Positions 25,259-32,824 of a stretch of 64,000 nucleotides of DNA are shown here, piece by piece. Position 1 is the first letter of the stretch; each line of letters opens with the position of its first letter. The stretch is from Chitinophaga sp. XS-30 (GTDB lineage: Bacteria; Bacteroidota; Bacteroidia; Chitinophagales; Chitinophagaceae), in contig NZ_CP043006.1 in the NCBI RefSeq assembly GCF_008086345.1, forward strand, positions 1-64,000. The letters run 5' to 3'. Position numbers and translations under genes: made by a program. The notes below the pieces were generated by a model. The model was not told the origin of the DNA and did not search any database. It saw nothing but the letters and a program-made list of their open reading frames with translations.

Positions 25259-25657
25259 CTAAAACAAGATCAACTGCCAGGAAACCCCGAATTTATCCGC
25301 CACCCATCCAAACTTTTTACCAAAACCATAATTATCCAACGGCATCATCACCCGCCCGTTTTCCCCGAGCCTGGAAAAAAGCATATCCAGTTCATCTTCA
25401 TCTTTGCATTCCACCCAATTTGAAATGGCCGGCGTGAACGTCCAGTCGTGTTTGATGAAACTATCGCTGCAAATGAATTCCTTTCCGTTCAGCTCAAATA
25501 CAGCTTTCATAACGGAGCCTTCTTTCCCCGGCCCATCTTTTCCGTAACGCTGGATATCAATAATTCGTGAGTTGTCGAATAAACCGGTATAAAAGTTCAT
25601 CGCTTGTTCAGCATTGTTTTCCTGGAAGGTCAAAAATGTGGTTATCTGCGTTTTCAT
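25259..25657 (-). CDS. VOC superfamily protein (PhnB-like)
   Basis: A 132-residue glyoxalase/bleomycin-resistance fold protein of the PhnB/3-demethylubiquinone methyltransferase-like group, with the segments FLTFQENNAEQAMNFYTGLF, FELNGKEFICSDS and YGFGKKFGWVADKFGVSWQL. These small enzymes or binding proteins have unassigned substrates. The ATG at 25657 gives the canonical start (MKTQITTFL); the frame extends 24 codons upstream but that part is not conserved in type. Confidence 0.85.
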   Translation of the reverse strand: MKTQITTFLTFQENNAEQAMNFYTGLFDNSRIIDIQRYGKDGPGKEGSVMKAVFELNGKEFICSDSFIKHDWTFTPAISNWVECKDEDELDMLFSRLGENGRVMMPLDNYGFGKKFGWVADKFGVSWQLILF

Positions 25658-25909
25658 ATCAGCTTTGTTTTTAGTGATGTAATAAGATGGCTCATTTGCA
25701 GCACCTTCCTTCAAAACTAACATACGCAAATGAAGCAGCCGCTATACTTTGGTACTAAAAAGGCTGGTTTGTTGTATTTGGTACTAAAGTATGAATTTTA
25801 CTATTGAATGATTATCAATGCCTTAGGCTAAAAGCAGGTAAACAACTCTCCCCGGTGAACCTTCCTTCCCCGGATGCGTTATTTTCAGATAGCACCAAAA
25901 CAATTGCTC

Positions 25910-26671
25910 ATGGGCAGACAAACATCTTTGCTCACCTTTACGGGGAGAGTAGGCAACCTGATCGGTTACAACCGCAACGGCAAACATTTCATGCGCTGCA
26001 TGCCTGAAACGGTCAGACAAACCTCCGCTACCCGCCAGGCCGCACAACGCTTCGGCGTTGCCAGCAGGAAAGGGCGTCTTATCCGAAGCGCTTTTGCGCA
26101 GGAACTGGATATCCGTTCCGACGGCAGTCGGGTTAACCGGTTGAATAAGACCATTATCAAAGGTGGGAGGAACAACCCCGGGGCCATTGCGGGCTTCCGG
26201 TTTAACCGTTATACGGGAATAGACAAGTTCTTTTGTGTAGACCCGGTACTGTCTGCTGATGGTATCCTGCACATCCCCGCACAAACGTTGAAAGACCTCA
26301 AGGGCTTCACCGCCCTGGAGGTAAAAGTGATCGCCGCGCGGATCAGCTTTGCAGAGCGTAAAGTGGTAGACACAGAAACGGCTACCCTCATCCTCAACAC
26401 GCGGGAGCCTTTCGCCGGGGCGGCATTATCTGTTGACGTACCGGGGAAGGGGACATTGATTGTGATCTTACAGGTCAGGGCCATGAAGGACGGATATCCT
26501 TCCGGTAACCGGAAATACGTAGCAGCGGATATCGTAGCGGTGCAGGAACCACAAACCGGAAAGATCTTCCATCAACCACCGCCACCACCCACCACTATGC
26601 TCAGGCATATCAAAACCTCATTCCGCTCTCCAAACGGGCCATCCACCCGACACATCATACAAAGAGAATAG
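25910..26671 (+). CDS. Hypothetical protein (DUF6266-like)
   Basis: A 253-residue protein with an arginine-rich, conserved-looking N-terminus (MGRQTSLLTFTGRVGNLIGY, then HFMRCMPETVRQTSATRQAA). It recalls a family frequent in Chitinophagaceae and other Bacteroidota, possibly DUF6266, of unknown role. The middle is beta-rich and the tail is proline-rich (HQPPPPPTT). No signal peptide or membrane segment is seen. I prefer the ATG at 25910, the usual MGR start, over the in-frame ATG at 25874. It stands alone. Confidence 0.6.
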   Translation: MGRQTSLLTFTGRVGNLIGYNRNGKHFMRCMPETVRQTSATRQAAQRFGVASRKGRLIRSAFAQELDIRSDGSRVNRLNKTIIKGGRNNPGAIAGFRFNRYTGIDKFFCVDPVLSADGILHIPAQTLKDLKGFTALEVKVIAARISFAERKVVDTETATLILNTREPFAGAALSVDVPGKGTLIVILQVRAMKDGYPSGNRKYVAADIVAVQEPQTGKIFHQPPPPPTTMLRHIKTSFRSPNGPSTRHIIQRE

Positions 26672-26933
26672 GTTATCCCCGCCTTGAGTACTGTATTTGG
26701 TGAGCAAACTATCCTGAAAACCGATCTTGAAAAACACATACAATAACCCGCAAATTCCCCTGCAGGCCTTCGCTGCGGGCATTCCTGTTTTTGAGCATAA
26801 CACCGCCTCATCCGGTATCCTGCAAATACTCATTCCCACCTCGCCACCGGATCACCACCGCTACAAGTCCACGTTTCTCCCGGTTGCCTCCCATGTTCCA
26901 TCCGCCATCCGCCCGGTATTCCTCAGACCTATA

Positions 26934-27064
26934 CAGCCACTACAGAAGGATCATAACACCCACTGAATTGAAACAGGAAGCCGGGGGAGAAAGACAGCTA
27001 CAGCCACCGAGGAAGGATCACAACACACACCGAATTAAAACAGGAAGCCGGTCGAAAGACAGCC
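26934..27064 (+). repeat. Two-copy 67-bp imperfect tandem repeat
   Basis: Copy 1 (26934-27000) and copy 2 (27001-27064) share, in order, CAGCCAC, GAAGGATCA, AACAC, GAATT, AAACAGGAAGCCGG and GAAAGACAGC. It lies in the gap between the hypothetical gene and the convergent pirin gene. The remainder of 26,672-26,933 shows no supported gene. Its function is unknown; replication slippage or a decayed repeat-rich coding tail are possible. Confidence 0.65.
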
Positions 27065-27077
27065 ATCCAAAAGCACC

Positions 27078-27944
27078 TCAGCCTCCATACATCACCCTAT
27101 TCTCCTCCGGCAGACTGTTCAAATGCGGCATTTTCCCGCTGTTGTACTCCCGGTACAATCGCACAATATCCTCCCGGGTATCCGCAACAAACGGCCCGTG
27201 GCTTACCACCGGCGCCCCATGCGGCGCAGCGGCGTAAAAAATGAACCGCGTACCCTGCTCCCCTGCCTTGAATGTGATCTCGCTTTCCCCGTTGGCATCT
27301 GCCTCATCCAGCCAGGCGGACTGCCCCGCCTGCACTTTGGTGGCGCCTGCCCAAACTTCCCCTTCCAGCACATACAGGAACCCGTTATAGCGGGCGGGGA
27401 TGTCCTGCCCTGCTACGGCATTTCCTGCCAGCGTGAAATCCACCAGCGTAAAGGGCGTATGATTCCGGAGCGGCGCGGTCAGGCCATTGCTGCTGCCGCT
27501 GTACACCCGTATTTGGCTTCCGCCGGTGGCGAGGGTGGGTGCGTCTTCCTGCCGGATCTGTTGCCAGAAGGGTTCCGCCCAGCGCTTCTCCGGCGGCAAT
27601 ACCAGCCACAACTGCAAAATATGCAGGTCCGTCCGGGATATGATCTCTTCCGAATGGATAATGCCTTTACCGGCGGTCATCAGCTCCAGGCTGCCGGTAT
27701 GCCAATCCTTTTCATCGCCTTTGATCACCAGGGTCACGGTCTCGAATCCCGCATGGGGATGCGGCCTGCCCGCAGGCGTGCCGCCGGGGAGCTGCAACCT
27801 GTCGTCCATCAGCAGCATAAACGGGTCGGTACGCCTGAAATCATTGCCGTCTATAATGGCTTTGGCCACATGCCCTTCCCCCAGGAAGCCCTGGTGAGCG
27901 TGGGGAGTATGTACCCGCACAATTTTCCGCGCTATCATTTTCAT
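27078..27944 (-). CDS. Pirin family protein
   Basis: A 288-residue bicupin. The N-terminal cupin carries the family metal site HPHAGFETV (His62, His64) plus His97 and Glu99 in GIIHSEE, and probably binds Fe(II). The C-terminal cupin (from about 175) ends with RYNGFLYVLEGEVW and the pirin_C region. Some pirins act as quercetin dioxygenases; the role here is unknown. It starts 4 bases after the DoxX-like gene and shares its promoter, divergent from an HxlR regulator, so a redox- or xenobiotic-responsive pair is plausible. Confidence 0.92.
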   Translation of the reverse strand: MKMIARKIVRVHTPHAHQGFLGEGHVAKAIIDGNDFRRTDPFMLLMDDRLQLPGGTPAGRPHPHAGFETVTLVIKGDEKDWHTGSLELMTAGKGIIHSEEIISRTDLHILQLWLVLPPEKRWAEPFWQQIRQEDAPTLATGGSQIRVYSGSSNGLTAPLRNHTPFTLVDFTLAGNAVAGQDIPARYNGFLYVLEGEVWAGATKVQAGQSAWLDEADANGESEITFKAGEQGTRFIFYAAAPHGAPVVSHGPFVADTREDIVRLYREYNSGKMPHLNSLPEENRVMYGG

Positions 27945-27948
27945 CCGT

Positions 27949-28341
27949 TTAATCGTGTTTGATCAATCGCTGTGTGGCCGGGAACAGCTGGTGCAACAGC
28001 ACCGGATACCGCAGGGCCATAGCTATCCAAAGCAGTACCTGTGCCGCCACCGCCATGGTAGCGGGATCCTGGTGCTGCAGATGCGTGGCGATAGCACCAC
28101 CCAGATATGCGATCAGCAACAGCGCCCCAAGCAGGCCGGTACGCGGGATAAGGAACAGGATGAGCGACAGCAGCTCTATCACGCCTATAAGGCGGTAAGT
28201 GCCTTCATCAAAACCCACCAATGCTGCCTGCGCCAGGGCGGCCTCGTCTGGTGACAATTTCATAAATGCACTGAAGGCAAACAAAAGGCCCAATACAACA
28301 GAGATGATCCACCCAATGATCCTGATTTTCTTTTGTGACAT
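27949..28341 (-). CDS. DoxX-like membrane protein
   Basis: A 130-residue inner-membrane protein with four hydrophobic segments, the layout of the DoxX/DoxD-like family. Recognisable parts are the first helix with SAFMKL, IGVIELLSLILFLIPRTG, and a C-terminal helix ending in RYPVLLHQLF. Members are often linked to thiol or quinone redox stress. The start at ATG 28341 gives a short basic N-terminus before the first helix. It is the first gene of a two-gene operon with pirin. Confidence 0.85.
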   Translation of the reverse strand: MSQKKIRIIGWIISVVLGLLFAFSAFMKLSPDEAALAQAALVGFDEGTYRLIGVIELLSLILFLIPRTGLLGALLLIAYLGGAIATHLQHQDPATMAVAAQVLLWIAMALRYPVLLHQLFPATQRLIKHD

Positions 28342-28383
28342 CGTTTTCGATTTTTGATGACACAAATGTCCAAAAGAATGCTA

Positions 28384-28430
28384 TACCTTTGTTACTTGTT
28401 ACAAAAAGAATAGCGGTTACAAAAAGAATA
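28384..28430 (+). promoter_or_regulatory. HxlR promoter with direct-repeat operator
   Basis: TACCTTTG at 28384-28391 matches the TAnnTTTG -7 element. Right after it the 15-base sequence GTTACAAAAAGAATA occurs twice, at 28398-28412 and 28416-28430 (18 bases apart), the second copy ending just before the start codon. Such a repeat in the leader suits a regulator-binding site; HxlR itself is the obvious candidate. Confidence 0.55.
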
Positions 28431-28432
28431 CC

Positions 28433-28816
28433 ATGCATACAGCAGAATCCTGTAAAAAATCGCGACTGGCCATCAGGGACACGTTAGACGTTGTAGGCGG
28501 CAAATGGAAGCTGGTACTGCTTACCATCCTGACCACGGGCAAACGGCGGTTCAGGGAACTATCCAGGGAAGCGGAGATATCTCCCCGCATCCTGTCCAAA
28601 GAATTGCAGGAAATGGAACTGAACGGACTGGTGCACCGAAGGGTCTGCGAAACCAAGCCGGTTACGGTGGAATATTCCCTTACACCCTACAGCGAAACAT
28701 TGAAAGAGGTGCTGGAGGCTTTAAACAAATGGGGCATGCAGCACCGGGAGCGAATGATGAGCACTACGGCCCCAACGGCAACGCCTGTTGATTCAGGGTA
28801 TAGTAAAAGTGAATGA
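28433..28816 (+). CDS. HxlR-family transcriptional regulator
   Basis: A 127-residue winged-helix regulator with the HxlR signature: a lone cysteine near the N-terminus (ESCKKS, Cys7), then TLDVVGGKWKLVLLTILTTGKRRF (split as VVGGKWKLVLLTIL and TTGKRRFRELSRE), and the wing VCETKPVTVEYSLTPYSETL. HxlR proteins sense aldehydes or oxidants through that cysteine in some cases (HypR, HxlR, QorR). It is divergent from the DoxX-pirin pair, 91 bases away, and likely controls it. Its 3' end overlaps the convergent GNAT gene by 53 bases. Confidence 0.92.
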   Translation: MHTAESCKKSRLAIRDTLDVVGGKWKLVLLTILTTGKRRFRELSREAEISPRILSKELQEMELNGLVHRRVCETKPVTVEYSLTPYSETLKEVLEALNKWGMQHRERMMSTTAPTATPVDSGYSKSE

Positions 28817-29243
28817 CCGCTTCCTCTGCGGTTGGCCGGGTGGACCGGTAAAAGTCAATGGCATAGTCATCCACCACATCGGCCTGCACGAATACTTCTT
28901 CAAAACCTTGCTGCGCGCAATATGCATTCAATGCGGCGATCAGCTTCCCGCCTATGCCCTGCCGCTGGTACTGCGTATCTACCGCAAGATCGAACAGGTA
29001 TGCCAGCGGCCTTTCCGCATAATATTGTTCCAGGGTATAGGCGGTAAGGCCTCCCACCACTTTGCCTTCAAAAAGTGCGATGAAAACGAAAAGATCTTCC
29101 CGGCCTAATAGCCGCTGCAAATGAGCTGCACCGGGCATTTGAAAGCCCTTCATCTCGAAAACCACTTCAAACAACCGGATCAGTTCCATGAATCTGTGCA
29201 GGTCGTTTTTACCAAGCCGGGAAACGGAAACGGGTAAGGTCAT
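28764..29243 (-). CDS. GNAT acetyltransferase, AAC(3)-I-like
   Basis: A 159-residue acetyl-CoA-dependent N-acetyltransferase. The acetyl-CoA loop is YQRQGIGGKLI (Q/R-x-x-G-x-G/A). The flanking segments LAYLFDLAVDTQYQRQGIG and FVQADVVDDYAIDFYRST match the pattern of the aminoglycoside 3-N-acetyltransferase type I family. That likeness does not prove aminoglycoside resistance; chromosomal relatives with other amine substrates are common. The expected glycine after FYRS(T/L) is replaced here by RP, a small departure from the family. Confidence 0.82.
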   Translation of the reverse strand: MTLPVSVSRLGKNDLHRFMELIRLFEVVFEMKGFQMPGAAHLQRLLGREDLFVFIALFEGKVVGGLTAYTLEQYYAERPLAYLFDLAVDTQYQRQGIGGKLIAALNAYCAQQGFEEVFVQADVVDDYAIDFYRSTRPTAEEAVIHFYYTLNQQALPLGP

Positions 29244-29404
29244 GAATTAGTTTTTTTTGTTCAGAGAGGTACGCCGGTCATACTTCCGCAAATGAACGGA
29301 ATTCTTCCATATCATGATAACAGAAAATGCGGACCAGGGTTTTCAGCGTGATGATAGCCATATCTGAAATCTAACGAAAAAACGGCGGAGCTGTTCGCCT
29401 CTAC

Positions 29405-29436
29405 AAAAAGAAAAAAGGACGGCAAGAATACCGTCC
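29405..29436 (-). terminator. Terminator of the minus-strand cytochrome operon
   Basis: Read on the minus strand, GGACGG (29431-29436) and CCGTCC (29417-29422) form a stem with an 8-base loop, followed by a U-run CTTTTTTCTTTTTG (down to 29405). It lies 168 bases after the end of the four-gene operon. Confidence 0.7.
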
Positions 29437-29460
29437 TCAGTTATTTTTTAACCATATCCT

Positions 29461-29586
29461 ATGAAAAACCAAGACAAAGATGCGCCGGGAAGCGCTCTCC
29501 TCCAAGTGGAAATTGGTAAATGGCTGTTTTTAGATGGTAACCGCGTAGAATACGAGGGTGTTAACTTCGACTTAACAAAAACCTAA
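29461..29586 (+). CDS. Possible small protein (41 residues)
   Basis: ATG at 29461 to TAA at 29584-29586, in a 360-base gap. The predicted peptide begins MKNQDKDAPGSALLQ and ends NFDLTKT; it is soluble and of no known family. The leader (TTTTTTAACCATATCCT) is a plausible Bacteroidota A/T-rich translation start. It may be spurious; nothing else is seen in this gap except the terminator at 29405. Confidence 0.3.
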   Translation: MKNQDKDAPGSALLQVEIGKWLFLDGNRVEYEGVNFDLTKT

Positions 29587-29603
29587 CGTTAACGGTCACA
29601 CTG

Positions 29604-31754
29604 TCAGTTTACGATGATCTCGCTGATGAAAACCCATCCTGGCTTGCCTTTCGCGCCATGCCAGGCGGGCAGTGAGGCCAGCGGATGCACCACCAGGCGG
29701 ATGCATTGCACTTCTGCGGGCGCAAAAGTTACTTCGCCCTGGATCAGCCGGGCCGGCTCTCCTTTATCGGGCGCAGGGGGACTGACTTTGCCCAGGGGTT
29801 TCAGCTGATCTTTCTGCATACCGCCCCAAACCTCCATCTTCACCGGTGGAAAGATATGCCCGCCCAGGTTCTGCATCATGCTGAGCATCACGCTTTGTAC
29901 GGTCACCGGTTTATTGAAAAGCAGGTAGTAAGCGGCTTCATTGCGCTGATAGCCAAACCATTCCCCATTGCCGTAATTGGCAAAATCACCCAGCTGGCCA
30001 TCGGCAAGCAGGGCGGCGCTGGTGGGCGCATAACGGGGGTCTGCGCTCGTGGCCAGAATGATGGAATCGGGTGTTACGCCCCGTTTGATGAAAGATGACT
30101 GTACGGTTTTGCTGCCGTACCACCCGGGCTTGAAGGCCTTTGCGGTGACTGTAACGTTCTTGTCGATGGGCAACGGCGCGGTGTACACGGGGCTATGCAA
30201 ACTGTCCGGCGGCGTGCCGTCCAGCGTATAGCGGATCTCGGCATCCTTGAAGGGGTGTTTCATTTCCAGCTGTATGCTTTTGTCGAAAACCCCGGCGGGC
30301 GTGCTGATCACCGGCGGGCTCAAGGCGATCACCTGCCCGTCCTTATCCGCAAAACCTGATTCGATATATACTTTCGCGAATTTCTTTTTCAGTGCGCTCA
30401 CCTGGTTGCTGTCGATCTTCGTGTCCCAGATGTACACGGATGGCACGGGGCGGGCGGACAGCAGCTTATCCAGCGCGGCGGAGGTGATGCCGGTGCCGGA
30501 CAGGGCCAGTTCTTCCAGGTGCTGCAGGCCGGCCAGCTCCTCCACACCGGCGGAGGTAACGCCGGTGTAGTTCAGGTTCAGCTTCCGGAGCTGCTCCAGC
30601 TGCCGGATGACCTTCATATCGCCGTCTTTCACCGGCAGCCGCGAGAGGTTCAGCTCCACGATCTGTTGCTTTAACGGAAGTATTTCTTCCAGCGATGCGG
30701 TGCTGTACACATTCCTGCCGTAAAAATTTACCGTCAGTGCCGGTGAATTTTTACCAAGCGGAACAATGCTGCGATAGTTATTATTGAGCGATGCGACCTT
30801 TTCTTCATCTGCCGCCGCAAAGTCATATACCGGTGTTGGGGCTTCTCCGGCGGCAGGGGCCAGGTAAGCGGTGGCCAGTACCCGGAAGGTATCTTTTTCA
30901 GGAAGACTGAAGAGCATTTCATCCGTAGCGGCGCCGGACTTCACCCAGGCATACAGCAATGCGGCCTCCTCTTCGGTAAGCTGCGGTTTGGATGCGGGCG
31001 GCATTCTCTTTTTATCTCCCAGCGGAAGGTGCAGGCGTTTGATCAGCAGGCTGGCGTCCGGCTGGCCGGGAATGAACAGCGGGCCGGTTTTGCCGCCGGC
31101 CATCAATCCTTTTATATCTTTCAGCGTCAGCCCTCCTTTTACGCTGGAAGCGCCGTGGCAGCTGATACATTTTTTCTCCAGGATGGGGCGCACCACATCA
31201 GCAAAGATCACGGCTTCTTCCGGGGGAACAAGCCGCTGCTCGTTGCTCCGGATGGGGGCCAGCACATAGTCTTCCCCATGCGTAAGCCCCGCGCCCCAAT
31301 GCCCCGTCAACAGGATGGCGATGGCCGCGATCACGGTAAAAGGTTTTGCCAGGGATGCTTTCCGGGCGAGGAACGGATAACCGGTGTAAAATATGAATCC
31401 GGCAAGGGCTACCAGCACGCCGCCCCATTTGTGCAGCGTGAGCGTCTGCCCGGCGCGGTCGCCTTCCAGGGATAACAGCATTCCCATAATAGCGGCAACT
31501 ACGGCGGATAATGCAGCGGCGAGCCTTAACAGATCGAGCCACTCATTATCGCCTTGCCGGCTTGCGGGTATCCATAATGTAAAGAATGATACCAGCAGCA
31601 ATACGATGGGAAAATGAAGGAACATGGGATGCATTCTGCCTGCCACGGCCAGCCATGAAGGTATCCGCAGGAAACTTTCAAAAACTGCCAGAAAAAGCAG
31701 GAAAACCATGCCGCCGAACAAGATGCCGTTGCCTGTTGTTTTTACCTTTTGCAT
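29604..31754 (-). CDS. Membrane c-type cytochrome with LRR and chitobiase-like domains
   Basis: A 716-residue multidomain protein. Five membrane segments lie in the first 160 residues; the second carries HPMFLHFPIVLLLVSF, as in DUF2231-type heme-protein membrane domains. Next comes a planctomycete-type cytochrome c domain with heme motif CISCH at 196-200, then short leucine-rich repeats (about 370-470). A chitobiase/beta-hexosaminidase C-terminal-like strand domain follows (AEIRYTLDGTPP) and the protein ends in a discoidin-like C-terminus. It is the last gene of a four-gene operon. The start at ATG 31754 avoids 41 unconserved residues. It probably passes electrons at the inner membrane to, or from, the secreted partners. 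Confidence 0.85.
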   Translation of the reverse strand: MQKVKTTGNGILFGGMVFLLFLAVFESFLRIPSWLAVAGRMHPMFLHFPIVLLLVSFFTLWIPASRQGDNEWLDLLRLAAALSAVVAAIMGMLLSLEGDRAGQTLTLHKWGGVLVALAGFIFYTGYPFLARKASLAKPFTVIAAIAILLTGHWGAGLTHGEDYVLAPIRSNEQRLVPPEEAVIFADVVRPILEKKCISCHGASSVKGGLTLKDIKGLMAGGKTGPLFIPGQPDASLLIKRLHLPLGDKKRMPPASKPQLTEEEAALLYAWVKSGAATDEMLFSLPEKDTFRVLATAYLAPAAGEAPTPVYDFAAADEEKVASLNNNYRSIVPLGKNSPALTVNFYGRNVYSTASLEEILPLKQQIVELNLSRLPVKDGDMKVIRQLEQLRKLNLNYTGVTSAGVEELAGLQHLEELALSGTGITSAALDKLLSARPVPSVYIWDTKIDSNQVSALKKKFAKVYIESGFADKDGQVIALSPPVISTPAGVFDKSIQLEMKHPFKDAEIRYTLDGTPPDSLHSPVYTAPLPIDKNVTVTAKAFKPGWYGSKTVQSSFIKRGVTPDSIILATSADPRYAPTSAALLADGQLGDFANYGNGEWFGYQRNEAAYYLLFNKPVTVQSVMLSMMQNLGGHIFPPVKMEVWGGMQKDQLKPLGKVSPPAPDKGEPARLIQGEVTFAPAEVQCIRLVVHPLASLPAWHGAKGKPGWVFISEIIVN

Positions 31755-31776
31755 GAAGCGATGTTGCGGAGTGCGG

Positions 31777-32802
31777 TTATACTCTGGTGAATTTATAGGG
31801 ATACACTTTGCCGGATGCCCATTGCGCCACATAAATATTCTCTTCGTCATCAACACATACATCATGCGGATTGGCAAATATCTTGTCCGACTGCCGCATG
31901 GGCTGCAGCTTGCCGTCTTTATACTCCGGCGCGGAACCGCCGATGTTGGATACCACCTTGTTGTCCTTATCCAGTATCGTTACAAAACCGCTGTCCGCGG
32001 CATCCAGTCCGGGTGACCGCAGTACGGCGGCATACAGGTGATCGCCTTTGATCACGGGCCGGCATACGCATGCGCCCGGCAACGCGATCACTTCCAGCAG
32101 CTTCCCTTCCGGCGAAAAACGTTTGAAACAGTGACGGGTGCGGTCGGTTACCAGCAGCGTGAGCTTCCCGCCCCTGCTGTCTGTGGTGATGCCATGCGCA
32201 TTATCAAGATGTGCGGTGGTTTCCCCTCTTCCGCCAAAGACATTTTTGATCTTTCCTTTCTCATCATAATGAATGATGTGCTGCGCACCGTACCCGTCCG
32301 CGATGTAAAACTCCCCGTTGTCCAGCACGGTGGTTTCGGTGGGCACAAAGGCGTCCCGGTTTTTATACAGGCCGGTTTCCTGCGGGTAATCGATGGTGAG
32401 CAATATCTTTCCATCAAGACTGGTCTTATATACCTGGTGTTTGCTGGTGTCTGTAATGAACAGGTATTCTTCCCCTCCGGCGCTGTGCAGGCTCAGGCCG
32501 TGCGCGCCGGGGAAGTCGTGCCCCCAGCTGTGCAGGAGCTTCCCGGACTTGTCGTACACCAGCACATTGTTGCGGGTCTCGTTCGTCAGCAGGATGATCC
32601 TGCCTTTGCTGTCCTGCACCATTTCATGGCAATCGTTAACGGGGTATAACGCAGGGTTCAAAGCGCCCCATTTAGCGTTCATCCTGTAACGCATATTGTT
32701 GTGCCCGTACACCATTTCATTTTTCCCGGCAAACAGGTCTCTGGTGATGCTGAAAGCGGCAACGGCAAGCCCGGCCTGCTTCAGAAAACTTCTTCTTTTC
32801 AT
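31777..32802 (-). CDS. Exported six-bladed beta-propeller (NHL/SMP-30-like), Tat signal
   Basis: A 341-residue protein that begins with a twin-arginine signal (MKRRSFLKQAGLAVAAFSI). The mature part consists of NHL-like repeats with the recurring pattern of a hydrophobic strand ending in D or A-x-x-x-H-x-V: FITDTSKHQVYK, FYIADGYGAQHIIHYD, NPHDVCVDDEENIYVAQW. This is a peptidylglycine-monooxygenase or SMP-30-like propeller that may be an oxidoreductase or a binding platform. Tat export suggests folding, and perhaps cofactor loading, in the cytoplasm. It is third in the operon, 22 bases from each neighbour. Confidence 0.88.
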   Translation of the reverse strand: MKRRSFLKQAGLAVAAFSITRDLFAGKNEMVYGHNNMRYRMNAKWGALNPALYPVNDCHEMVQDSKGRIILLTNETRNNVLVYDKSGKLLHSWGHDFPGAHGLSLHSAGGEEYLFITDTSKHQVYKTSLDGKILLTIDYPQETGLYKNRDAFVPTETTVLDNGEFYIADGYGAQHIIHYDEKGKIKNVFGGRGETTAHLDNAHGITTDSRGGKLTLLVTDRTRHCFKRFSPEGKLLEVIALPGACVCRPVIKGDHLYAAVLRSPGLDAADSGFVTILDKDNKVVSNIGGSAPEYKDGKLQPMRQSDKIFANPHDVCVDDEENIYVAQWASGKVYPYKFTRV

Positions 32803-32824
32803 TCGTTCGGTTTATGCATACGTA

